DNA from: Bdellovibrionales bacterium
GTDB lineage: Bacteria; Bdellovibrionota; UBA1018; CAIMNF01
Assembly (NCBI GenBank): GCA_947462765.1
Contig: CANHQK010000005.1
Span: 1 to 64,000 of the forward strand
DNA: 64,000 nucleotides
Direction: 5' to 3'
Position numbers and translations under genes: made by a program
The notes under the pieces: model-generated
Databases searched by the model: none
What the model was told of the DNA's origin: nothing
Seen by the model: only the letters and a program-made list of their open reading frames with translations
In this document: piece by piece, positions 1 through 8,858 of the stretch
Layout: the number at the start of each line of letters is the position of its first letter
How positions within the stretch are numbered: the first letter of the stretch is position 1

Positions 1-1809
1 GATCCTCAAAAGAATAAAGAACCTCAAGGAAGCGCATCTGCGTCCCCCTCGCCCTCCGCAAGCACCACCTCCGGGGTTTACAGCCCGAGCCAGGAAAATA
101 TCGACGCTGGCCATCTCTCGATGACTCAAAGGCAGCAAATCAAAAAGGACTATGAGGACAAAAAGAAAGCCTTGGAGGACAAAAGAAAAGCTCTGAGCGA
201 GAGTAGGGAAAAAAGAAGAGACGACAGAAAAGAGTTGCGTAGCCTGAATAATGAAAAGTTTTCAACGGACGAAGAAGCCCTAGAAAACGGTGGAATGGCC
301 AGTCGAAAAACCGGTCTGGACCAATCGGTCAAAACTCAAGAACAGAATTTGAATGATTCAAAACAACAAGTGAGGGATGACAGAAAAGCTCTCAAACAAG
401 CAAGGAAAGATGAACGGGAAGCCCGGAGAAACAACGAAGAAGCCGAAGGCGTTGAGGACATCAAGAGAGAGCACCAAGGCGCTTACGGAGGAAACTATGG
501 GGGTGAGAACGTGGCCATGTCGACCGCAATCGCCCAGACCTCGACCCAGGTCTCAGGCGCTACAGAAAGCGTAGCCGGCCAAAAAGTCCAAATGGCCGCA
601 CAGGATCGCGAGGCATCCCTGCGACAACAGGGCGCTGCGAATACCAACCTCGAGCAGGTCAACGAGGCTCGCCGTCAAACGGCGAGCGAAGCCAAGAAAG
701 CACTGAACGCCGGGGGAATCCTGGACATGGCGCTCGGAGCATTCCAAGCCTTCCGTGCGGAAGAACACTTCCGTTCCATGAGTAATGTGAAGGACGCGGC
801 TAGCAGTGCCAACAAGGAGCTCGATGCTGATTTGGATGACAATCGGAAAATCACCACGACTACCGCCGATAACGAAATTGGTGCAATCAAGGGAGAAATC
901 TCTCAGGCGCAAACCGATTTGGGCAAATGCATCCAGACTGATACGAGCTGCATGTTACTGAATAATAACAAGCTCACAGATGCCCAGAACAGGCTGAAAC
1001 TGAGGGAAGAGAAGAAAGTAGCCGACCTCAAAGCCGTTGATGACCGCTACAATTATCAGGTGGGCACCGTTTCGAAGAATGAGGGAGAAGAGAACAAAAG
1101 CCAGGCGGTTGCAGGAGTGACTCAGGGGGTGGCGGCCGCCGGCATGATGTTTCAGGGGATTCAAAAAATGCAGCAGGCTGCTGCGATCAGCGCCATCGAA
1201 GCCCAAATGGGCCCGGGCAAACAATTCGGGATCACTCTAGGCTCAGGTGTCCTCCAGGGCGAGGGCTCAGACGGCGTGAATACATTGACCCCGATACAGG
1301 CGGCGGTCACTACTGAGGAAGAACAAAAGAAGGAAGAGCTCGCTCAGAATGCTCCCATCAACCCGACTGATCCGAACATGATTCCTGGCGGGCCTGCGGC
1401 AGCTCCTTTCGAGTACCAAGATCCGACTGCTTCAGGTGCCGGTGCGGGCGGAGGTCCGGGCATGGCGGGTGGCACTTCTGCTGATAGAAGCGCCATGGAA
1501 GCCGGGTCGCAAGGTCCGGCTGCTGTGACCAAAGCGGGCAGTTATGCTGCGGTGGCTGGCGGAGGCGGATACAAAGCCAAGAACGCCGGTGGGGCTGGAA
1601 AAGCGGGAGTCGATACTGCGTTCGCAGACCTGCTGAAAAAGTTCCTCCCAGGAGCTGAGCCAGAAAAGAAAAAGTCGGCTGGAGAGCTTCAGTTCGGAGA
1701 TCGCTCCCCTGCTTCGAGCCAGACTGCTGTGATCGGTCGGAACAAGAATATCTTCGAGGAAATCAGCAAGCGCTATCAGAAAAAATCGGCCGAAGGGTCG
1801 GTTTTCTGA
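1..1809 (+). CDS. Coiled-coil protein of unknown function (5' partial)
   Basis: The frame is open from base 1 without a stop, so the listed ATG at 121 is probably internal and the gene starts outside the window. After a Ser/Pro-rich lead-in, residues about 1-115 (counted from base 121) are very rich in Lys, Glu, Arg and Asp and read as a long coiled coil. A second helical part follows to about 310. The stretch from about 390 to 500 is Gly/Ala/Pro-rich and probably flexible. Two cysteines eight residues apart (CIQTDTSC) could form a disulfide if exported. The C-terminus, IFEEISKRYQKKSAEGSVF, resembles the end of the next gene's product. I do not recognise the family. The next gene is 63 bases downstream on the same strand, so an operon is likely. 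Confidence 0.7.
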   Translation, partial: DPQKNKEPQGSASASPSPSASTTSGVYSPSQENIDAGHLSMTQRQQIKKDYEDKKKALEDKRKALSESREKRRDDRKELRSLNNEKFSTDEEALENGGMASRKTGLDQSVKTQEQNLNDSKQQVRDDRKALKQARKDEREARRNNEEAEGVEDIKREHQGAYGGNYGGENVAMSTAIAQTSTQVSGATESVAGQKVQMAAQDREASLRQQGAANTNLEQVNEARRQTASEAKKALNAGGILDMALGAFQAFRAEEHFRSMSNVKDAASSANKELDADLDDNRKITTTTADNEIGAIKGEISQAQTDLGKCIQTDTSCMLLNNNKLTDAQNRLKLREEKKVADLKAVDDRYNYQVGTVSKNEGEENKSQAVAGVTQGVAAAGMMFQGIQKMQQAAAISAIEAQMGPGKQFGITLGSGVLQGEGSDGVNTLTPIQAAVTTEEEQKKEELAQNAPINPTDPNMIPGGPAAAPFEYQDPTASGAGAGGGPGMAGGTSADRSAMEAGSQGPAAVTKAGSYAAVAGGGGYKAKNAGGAGKAGVDTAFADLLKKFLPGAEPEKKKSAGELQFGDRSPASSQTAVIGRNKNIFEEISKRYQKKSAEGSVF

Positions 1810-1872
1810 ATTCGAAACTGATGGTCTCGGGGTCCTCACGGTAAATTAAAGTTAAATCATGAAGGGGGAAAA

Positions 1873-3252
1873 ATGATGAAACTTTCAATCCGGATCAATG
1901 CAGGGGTGGCGTTCATTCTAATGCAATGCCTGATCTTGAATCCGCTGGCCGTCAGTCCGGCCACTGCAGTTCCACATGACGGTCAGTACAACTCGGTCTG
2001 TAAGCCGGTATTGGATGCCAATCAAGAGCAGATGCAAAGGGATCCTACACTCGGGGGTACCCAGGCCTCGGCTGCTTGCACCAATGCGAAGAACGCCAGA
2101 ACCCTTTACAAAGTGGAAATCGCAAAAGTCGTGCTCTATGCTGCGACAGCGATCACCTTGACGGCCTTGGCGGTCACCAACGCCACCATAAAAATCTTTG
2201 GGGGGGATATCAGTGCTCTCTGCTCTCTCATCAGCACGGTTTCGGGCGCCACAGCCATGGGTATGGACATGGGATTCAAGGCTGCAGCTCAGGTGGCCAC
2301 CGAACATTGGGTTGAAAACGTGAAACCGATCGCCAGTAGCGTTTCAACCGCTACCTCCGGCTTGATGACTGCCGGGGCGCTCTTTGGAAAGAAAGCTGGA
2401 GAGACTGCCGCGAAAGAAGGAACGAAAGCCGCCGCGAAAGAAGGCGCTAGCAAGGCATCCGAGCGGATCGGGTGCTGGGTGGGCGTCGGGTTTGCCGTAG
2501 TCAACGGAACCCTGTCTGCAATCGGCATCAGTGCTGCCGCCAACGCGATCAAGAAAAACCTCGAGGTTGCGGATTCAGTCAGAAAAAACGCGACTACCGG
2601 AGCTATCGCAGGTCCGGGTAGCCCGACCCGCGGATTCCAGACCGGAGCTGCAGACATGAATGCACCGGCGGCCATGAACTCGGCCGCTGAATGCTCGTCG
2701 GTTGGGGGGGATGCTTACCTGAGTTGTATCAATCAGGATGTGCAGGACCCTACCCTTTCGGCCATGACTTCCAATAAGGACTTCATGAACGCAATGAAAG
2801 ATGCACTCGGGATGCCTGTAGGTGATTTCGTCAAAGGATATGACGGTGACGGCTCTTCGGGCTCAGTCGGAGCCTATGCGGCAAATGCCCTCGGAATGCC
2901 GCAGATGGGTGGGGTCGTTTCGGCCAGCATTGAAAAGGCTAAAGCGGACCTTGCAAAAGAGCCCGAATTTGTCAGTAAATACGCAAGCAAAGCAGCTCCC
3001 AAGTCCGGCAGGAAGGACCCGATGGTCGATTTCGGCTCCATGATGAACAGCATGCTCGGAAACCTGAATCCCCAGGGCGGAAAATCAAAGGACGACCCGA
3101 AGGCTCTCGTGTTCCGGAGACTGGAAGCCATGTCAGAAGAGCGAATCCTCGAAGCCAAGGACATCAGCCTCTTCGACCGGATCACTCGCCGGTACCAGAA
3201 GCAGGCTAACGCACCTGAAGCCAAAGCAGAGGGTTCCGTACAGAATCGGTAA
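1873..3252 (+). CDS. Secreted protein of unknown function
   Basis: 459 residues. The start is well supported: AAGGGGGAAAA lies just before ATGATG. Residues 1 to about 32 are a signal peptide (basic MMKLSIRIN, hydrophobic core, Ala-x-Ala near PATA), so the protein is exported. The mature part has several cysteines (for example CKPVLD, ACTNAK, ECSS, SCINQ) that could pair in the periplasm. Two Ala/Gly-rich hydrophobic stretches, near residues 75-140 and 200-225, may be membrane-associated helices. The C-terminal LFDRITRRYQKQ...AEGSV closely matches the end of the upstream gene's product, suggesting that the two proteins share a partner or targeting signal. No catalytic motif is seen. It ends eight bases from the convergent PilZ gene. 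Confidence 0.75.
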   Translation: MMKLSIRINAGVAFILMQCLILNPLAVSPATAVPHDGQYNSVCKPVLDANQEQMQRDPTLGGTQASAACTNAKNARTLYKVEIAKVVLYAATAITLTALAVTNATIKIFGGDISALCSLISTVSGATAMGMDMGFKAAAQVATEHWVENVKPIASSVSTATSGLMTAGALFGKKAGETAAKEGTKAAAKEGASKASERIGCWVGVGFAVVNGTLSAIGISAAANAIKKNLEVADSVRKNATTGAIAGPGSPTRGFQTGAADMNAPAAMNSAAECSSVGGDAYLSCINQDVQDPTLSAMTSNKDFMNAMKDALGMPVGDFVKGYDGDGSSGSVGAYAANALGMPQMGGVVSASIEKAKADLAKEPEFVSKYASKAAPKSGRKDPMVDFGSMMNSMLGNLNPQGGKSKDDPKALVFRRLEAMSEERILEAKDISLFDRITRRYQKQANAPEAKAEGSVQNR

Positions 3253-3260
3253 AGGTTGAC

Positions 3261-4613
3261 TCAGCTCTCCTGGAGCGCCTGCATGATTTTTTGGAAGTAA
3301 TTCCCTCTCAGCAGGTTCTTGTGGATCTTGATGAATTCCTCGACTGTCCAAGTAGGGTTCTCAATCACGTAATCCACAAAGTAGTGGGACACAATGAACA
3401 AAGAAGAGAGAGGAGCAATCTGGGCACCGGAAATACCGTGCGGAAACCCACTCGAATCAGGGAGCTCTTTTTGTTGCAGTAGAATCTTGATAGCATCCGG
3501 AAACGAAGACAGATCCTGACGTGCGATTTCAGCCGCATAGGCTGGAGACTCAAGGAATGCGTTCTTCTCCTCCTCGTTCAGAGTTGACTCGATCTGGAGA
3601 AAATCCCGTTTGCCCTGGATGCGAGCCAGATGAGGGTGCTGCGCAAATCGGATATCGTGCAGATAGGCAATATAGATCAGTTTATCGACGCTTTTTTCGG
3701 AAATCCAACCCAGGCGAGTACCGAGTCCTGCCATCACCTGACAAAGCAAATGAATGTGCTGCCTCAAATAGTGGGCATCCCCTCCACCTTTATCGAGTAG
3801 AGCGAGGAATTTTTTGAATGGACCTTTTTTTGTCAGATCTTTATGAATGGCTCCGATTTTTGCCTTCACATTTTCACGGAACTCCTGATCACGGACCAGC
3901 TGTTTATCCTCGATAGAAAACACGGTCGTCTTTTGTACGAATCTCTCGATCATCGATTCCTGCAAAGACTCGGAAAACCTCATCCCGACCTTGAAACCGT
4001 CCCGCTTACCCATCCCCTCGTAAATCGAAAATGGGATCGAGAATAGCAATTCACCCTCCACCGGTGGAGAAACACGCAGATCACCCATTTGCCAGAGACG
4101 GATCTTCTCTCCGATTTCGAAAAACGGCTTCAACTTGGCCGGGATGAATACGGCAAGACCTCCCCGACTCACATCGCAAACCAATACGGCATGAAGACGC
4201 TCCGACTCCGGCTTCCCTGACTTGTACGTTACCAACTGGGCGTACTTTTCTTCGCTAGGGTGAAAGTAGAACCGGGGCGAACTGCGCTTTTCTTCAAGAG
4301 CGAGCTCATCCGGAAAGCCGATAACGGCTTCACCCCCGCTTAAGGAGATGACTCTCGCTTTAAACGCCGCATCCCTGAAGTGGAGTTTTAAGAAAATGGT
4401 CTGCCCTTTTTCAAGCTTGGAGGTCGAAGTCTCCAGCCTCACTTTGACCAAGCTTTTTTCAGGATCCACTTCCTCCACCACACATGGAAACTTGACTCGA
4501 CGGGCTCCATCCGGCATCCAAATAAAACTTCCACGATCGGAAACACTCTTTCCCACGATCTGGAAGATTTCTTGAAAACGCTTGGTGATCCGGAGCTTAA
4601 TCTTCTGAGCCAC
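3261..4613 (-). CDS. PilZ protein with degenerate HD-GYP-like domain
   Basis: 450 residues. The middle part (about 105-225) looks like a PilZ domain, the c-di-GMP-binding fold, with the basic segment EEKRSSPRFYF and a later DVSRGGLAV that fits the DxSxxG signature. An N-terminal segment (about 15-100) resembles a YcgR-type flanking barrel. The C-terminal part (about 290-450) follows an HD-GYP plan: YLHDI keeps the His-Asp pair and SGFPHG stands where GYP normally sits. Several metal-ligand histidines are missing (LLQQKE where HH is usual), so phosphodiesterase activity is doubtful. A c-di-GMP-responsive effector or adaptor is the likely role. It lies 34 bases downstream of dnaE and could be read through from it. 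Confidence 0.75.
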   Translation of the reverse strand: MAQKIKLRITKRFQEIFQIVGKSVSDRGSFIWMPDGARRVKFPCVVEEVDPEKSLVKVRLETSTSKLEKGQTIFLKLHFRDAAFKARVISLSGGEAVIGFPDELALEEKRSSPRFYFHPSEEKYAQLVTYKSGKPESERLHAVLVCDVSRGGLAVFIPAKLKPFFEIGEKIRLWQMGDLRVSPPVEGELLFSIPFSIYEGMGKRDGFKVGMRFSESLQESMIERFVQKTTVFSIEDKQLVRDQEFRENVKAKIGAIHKDLTKKGPFKKFLALLDKGGGDAHYLRQHIHLLCQVMAGLGTRLGWISEKSVDKLIYIAYLHDIRFAQHPHLARIQGKRDFLQIESTLNEEEKNAFLESPAYAAEIARQDLSSFPDAIKILLQQKELPDSSGFPHGISGAQIAPLSSLFIVSHYFVDYVIENPTWTVEEFIKIHKNLLRGNYFQKIMQALQES

Positions 4614-4647
4614 TTGGACCCATTACATCAAGGGTGACTGTTTTTGT

Positions 4648-7600
4648 CTACTGAAGTCTAGCGACAGTGCGTCCGAAGATCCGGTTCACCTCAGCAGCGA
4701 ATTGAGGGGTCGCATCGACACGGAGCTCTTTAGGAAACTCCATGCGTCCCCTCCAATCCGGAGCCGTAAAATGTATCTGAACCGGGCATTTTCCACGATT
4801 CTTCAAAACATGTTGCTTGAGGCTACGGAGTTGTTCAATCCCGGTCTCATCAGGATCGATTTCAAGTATCACGCTGACTGACCTTGAGGCATGCGCATCC
4901 TCGAGCTTTTGAACTGATGAGGCAAGCACCTTGGGCTGACCCTCTTTGACTTGAAAGTCTCCAGTGATGACAAGGGGTTCCGGAGAATCTTTCAACTCAT
5001 GCAGGAGTGCTGAATGCTGTGAATAAAACTCGGCAAAGGCAACGATCTCGGTCCTGCCGAACAGATCCTCGAGCTGCATAAAAGCCATTTTCGAGCCACG
5101 TTTCGTGGTGATTTCCTTGAATTCGCTGACAATACCCGCGATCCTCACTTCTTTACGCTTTGGCTTCTGGGCGCCACTCCCCCAACTCTGTTGTTCTGGA
5201 ACCTGAGGTGTGTTTGCTGCCAGCTCCTTGAGGCTCACTGAATGATGTCCAAGCCAGTCCTGGCAGATCGACTGCCAGTTTTCCATCGGGTGTCCCGAGA
5301 CGAAAAACCCGAGAACCTGTTTCTCAGATAGCAAGCGTTTAGCAAGCGGCCATTCCGGCTCTTTTTTAATCAATGAATCCACTGGCGCAGAAACGCGGAC
5401 TTCCTCCGCCTTGAAATCATCAAAAAGAGAGCTCTGACCGAGCTCGGCCTTAGCCTGCTCGTCCTGTCCGAATTGGATCAGATTCTCAATGGAAGCGAAA
5501 AGCGAGGCACGATTGAACCCTGTTTTCCCGATGATCCCGTCAAACGCCCCGGCTTGAATCAAGGACTCAAGAACCTTCTTATTCACCTTGCGCATCGAGC
5601 AACGCTTGGCAAAATCCAGAGGCGAAAGAAATGCCCCCGCCGCCCGAGCCTCAAGAATGGCATCCACCGCAGCGCCACCCACACCCTTGATCGCCTCAAG
5701 ACCGAAGCGGATCGCATGGTCGAATCCATTGATCCGGGAGGGTAAAGCCTCCACAGTGAACGCATGGATGGAGGTGTTCACGTCAGGAGCCAGAACCGAG
5801 ATTCCCATGGCACGGGCATCCGCCGTATACTTGGCGAGCTTGTCGGTATCGCTCATTTCAGTGGTCATCAAAGCAGCCATGAATTCGACCGGGAAATAGG
5901 TTTTCAAGTAGGCGGTCTGATAAGTGATCAGCCCGTAAGCCGCTGAGTGCGACTTGTTGAACCCGTACTCGGCGAACTTGGCCATGAGCTCAAAGAGATC
6001 CCCCGCTTTTTTGGCGTCGACCCCCCTACCCGTGGCCCCTTGCACGAAGATCTCCTTGTGCTTGGCCATCTCCTCGGCTTTTTTCTTACCCATGGCCCGA
6101 CGGAGCATGTCTGCCTGCCCGAGCGAATACCCGGCGACATCCCGGGCGATCTGCATCACCTGCTCCTGATACAGAATCACCCCGTAAGTATCTTTCAGGA
6201 TCGGCTCAAGCACAGGTAGCTCATACCTTGTCTCAAGACGCCCGTGTTTACGGTCGATGAAATCATCCACCATCCCCGAACCGAGCGGCCCGGGACGGTA
6301 AAGGGCGTTAATCGCCGTGATGTCCTCGAGGCTGTTCGGGATGATCCTTCTGCAAAGATCCTTCATGCCCTCGGATTCAACCTGGAACACACCATTGGTA
6401 TTCCCGCTCGAAATCAAATCGAACACCTTCGGGTCCTTATAAGAAACAGCCTTGAGGTCGAACTTTTCTTGCCCGGAACGGTTACGGATGAAGCGGACGG
6501 CGCTATCGATCACCGTAAGTGTCTTCAAACCGAGGAAATCGAACTTCACCAACCCGATCTTCTCAGCATAATCCTTGTCGAATTGGGTCACTACATCGCC
6601 ATCTTTTGAGACGTAGAGCGGACAATAACTCACGATCGGCTCTTCCGTGATAATCACACCGGCTGCGTGCATCCCCGCATTGCGATACAGACCCTCGAGT
6701 TTGACGGCGTACTCCCAGACTTTCTTGAGTTTAGGCTCCGACTCGATCTTCGCTTTGAGGTCTTGGCTCATCTCAAGCGCTTTCTCGAGCTTGATGTTCA
6801 ATTCATCCGGAAAAAGCTTGGTGATCTGGTCCGTCTCGGAGAACTGGAGCCCGAGCACCCGCCCGACGTCCTTGATCACCGCCTTGGCCTGAAGCTTACC
6901 GAAAGTGATAATCTGCGATACGTTTTCTTTTCCGTACTTGTTCTCGACGTATTCGATCACTCTACCCCGGCGATCCTGGCAAAAATCGATATCAAAGTCG
7001 GGCATGGACACCCGCTCAGGATTGATGAATCGCTCAAAGAGCAGCTTGAACTCAATCGGATCGATATCCGTGATGTACAAACAGTAGGCCACCAATGAAC
7101 CGGCACCTGAGCCACGACCGGGCCCGACCGGAATGTCATTCGACTTGGCCCATTTGATGAAATCCGAGACAATCAAAAAGTAACCGGAAAAACCGGTCTT
7201 TTCGATCATGCCAAGTTCTTCTTCGAGTCGGGCCAGATATTCCCGCTCGAGATCGCTCCAATTCGAAAGGCGCATCTTCCCTTCGGGCCCGGAAAACTCG
7301 GGTTCCTCGAAACGCCTTTTTAGACCCTCTCGGGCCTCTCTCTTGAAGAACTCTACAGCGTCAAACGAGTCACCTTTAGCGACCCCATCGGGCCTGAAGG
7401 TAGGCAGATGATAAATCGCTTTTCCGCTCTCGTCCTTGAACCGGAACTTGAGATCACACTTAGACGAAATCTTTCCTGCGTTCTCGTACGCCCCCTGAAA
7501 GGCTTCGAGACGCTCCTGCATCAACGCTGAAGATTTGAAATAATACTCGGACGGAACCAGAGACTTCGGGCGGTCGAAACCCAAATTCCTTCCCAAAGGA

Positions 7601-8295
7601 ATGCACTGAAGGATCTCATGAGCCTCGGCGTAAGAAGGGTCCAGGTAATGGACCTCACTGGTCCCGACCAACTCGACACCAAGACCAGGGGCGAGCTCGC
7701 CCAGACGCTGGTTCACAGATTCCTGCTCGGGGATTCCGTTATCGACAATCTCCAGATAGAAATCCTCACCGAAACGCTGTTTAAACCAGCGAATCGAGGC
7801 AATCGCCTCGTCTTCCTGCCCAGTGAGCAATCGGTAACCGATCTCCCCACGAATGGAGGAGCTGAGCACGATCAAACCGTCTCCGAATTGGTTCAACAAT
7901 TCCCGATCGACCACTCCGCGGACCAAATCACTGAGCGGGGTCTTGTTATTCGAACCGTCTTTGAAAGCACGGGTCAACAACTGGGAAAGATTCTGGTAAC
8001 CGGTCATGTTTTTGCAAAGAACAACCAAAGAATGAAGGGTTTTCTTACTTCCAGGCTCGAAAACCTGATCCCGGCCATCCGGACAATAAACCAGGTCGCA
8101 TCCGATGATCGGCTTGATCCCCGCGTCCTTACAGGCGAAGTAAAATTCAATCGCACCGAAGATGTTATTTGAATCGGTCAGCGCGAGTGCGGACATCCCT
8201 TCCGCCTTGGCGCGATCCACCAAGTCCTTGATCTTCACGGTAGAAGACAAAAAGCTATTATGAGAATGGACGTGAAGGTGGACAAAAGGCTCCAT
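4648..8295 (-). CDS. dnaE: DNA polymerase III alpha subunit
   Basis: 1215 residues, full length for DnaE. The N-terminal PHP domain starts FVHLHVHSHNSFLS. The polymerase core contains GPGRGSGAGS and the catalytic PDFDIDF, followed by the family's conserved GMHAAGVI, FDFLGLKTL and NKSHSAAYGLITYQTAYLK. A helix-hairpin-helix tract (GLEAIKGVGGAAVDAI) and a C-terminal OB-fold region (about 1010-1110) follow. It is the replicative polymerase, working with the beta clamp and the delta subunit encoded at 16926-17933. The start ATG overlaps the TAA stop of the upstream carbonic anhydrase-like gene by one base, so the two are translationally coupled within the miaB operon. Confidence 0.97.
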   Translation of the reverse strand: MEPFVHLHVHSHNSFLSSTVKIKDLVDRAKAEGMSALALTDSNNIFGAIEFYFACKDAGIKPIIGCDLVYCPDGRDQVFEPGSKKTLHSLVVLCKNMTGYQNLSQLLTRAFKDGSNNKTPLSDLVRGVVDRELLNQFGDGLIVLSSSIRGEIGYRLLTGQEDEAIASIRWFKQRFGEDFYLEIVDNGIPEQESVNQRLGELAPGLGVELVGTSEVHYLDPSYAEAHEILQCIPLGRNLGFDRPKSLVPSEYYFKSSALMQERLEAFQGAYENAGKISSKCDLKFRFKDESGKAIYHLPTFRPDGVAKGDSFDAVEFFKREAREGLKRRFEEPEFSGPEGKMRLSNWSDLEREYLARLEEELGMIEKTGFSGYFLIVSDFIKWAKSNDIPVGPGRGSGAGSLVAYCLYITDIDPIEFKLLFERFINPERVSMPDFDIDFCQDRRGRVIEYVENKYGKENVSQIITFGKLQAKAVIKDVGRVLGLQFSETDQITKLFPDELNIKLEKALEMSQDLKAKIESEPKLKKVWEYAVKLEGLYRNAGMHAAGVIITEEPIVSYCPLYVSKDGDVVTQFDKDYAEKIGLVKFDFLGLKTLTVIDSAVRFIRNRSGQEKFDLKAVSYKDPKVFDLISSGNTNGVFQVESEGMKDLCRRIIPNSLEDITAINALYRPGPLGSGMVDDFIDRKHGRLETRYELPVLEPILKDTYGVILYQEQVMQIARDVAGYSLGQADMLRRAMGKKKAEEMAKHKEIFVQGATGRGVDAKKAGDLFELMAKFAEYGFNKSHSAAYGLITYQTAYLKTYFPVEFMAALMTTEMSDTDKLAKYTADARAMGISVLAPDVNTSIHAFTVEALPSRINGFDHAIRFGLEAIKGVGGAAVDAILEARAAGAFLSPLDFAKRCSMRKVNKKVLESLIQAGAFDGIIGKTGFNRASLFASIENLIQFGQDEQAKAELGQSSLFDDFKAEEVRVSAPVDSLIKKEPEWPLAKRLLSEKQVLGFFVSGHPMENWQSICQDWLGHHSVSLKELAANTPQVPEQQSWGSGAQKPKRKEVRIAGIVSEFKEITTKRGSKMAFMQLEDLFGRTEIVAFAEFYSQHSALLHELKDSPEPLVITGDFQVKEGQPKVLASSVQKLEDAHASRSVSVILEIDPDETGIEQLRSLKQHVLKNRGKCPVQIHFTAPDWRGRMEFPKELRVDATPQFAAEVNRIFGRTVARLQ

Positions 8296-8858
8296 TAGCA
8301 GTCACCTTCTCCATCCTCACCGAAAAGCTGTTTAAACTCTCCGTTGTAGAGGGCGGTATCCCCGACATAATTGGCGGCTGAAGCCTTCAACAGTTGCATC
8401 TCCTCATCCGTCAACTCCCGAACCACTTTGGCAGGAGCACCCTGGATCAGCGACCGAGGCGGAAAGCGCTTGCCTTTGGTCACCAAAGCTCCGGCTGCCA
8501 CAATCGAATCGTCACCGATGGACGCCTCATCCAGAATCACCGCACCCATCCCGACAAGAATCCGGCTTCCCAGCGTGCAACCATGCAGAGTCACGCGATG
8601 TCCGATCGTCACATCGTCTCCGATGGACAAAGATGCCCCCTTCATGGGCGGATGATTGCGGGTGACATGCAAGACCGAGCCGTCCTGGACATTGGTCCGT
8701 GCACCGATGCGGATCCGATTCACATCACCCCGGATCACAACCTGGAACCAGACTGATGAGGATTCACCGAGCTCGACATCACCGATGATGTCGGCGGAAG
8801 GGGCGATGAAACAACTCTCTGGAATGACCGGATTGATCCCCCGATGAGGAAGAATCAT
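8295..8858 (-). CDS. Gamma-carbonic anhydrase-like hexapeptide-repeat protein
   Basis: 187 residues, the usual size of the YrdA/gamma-carbonic anhydrase family. The hexapeptide repeats of a left-handed beta helix run through about residues 15-145 (ADIIGDVELG, IGARTNVQDGSVLHV, IGDDVTIGHRVTLHG). The three histidines in HVTRNH, IGHR and LHG match the metal-binding positions. The C-terminal helix is present. Family members may hydrate CO2, but many are of unknown activity, so function is inferred. The gene sits between miaB and dnaE, with a four-base ATGA overlap with miaB and a one-base overlap with dnaE. Confidence 0.88.
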   Translation of the reverse strand: MILPHRGINPVIPESCFIAPSADIIGDVELGESSSVWFQVVIRGDVNRIRIGARTNVQDGSVLHVTRNHPPMKGASLSIGDDVTIGHRVTLHGCTLGSRILVGMGAVILDEASIGDDSIVAAGALVTKGKRFPPRSLIQGAPAKVVRELTDEEMQLLKASAANYVGDTALYNGEFKQLFGEDGEGDC

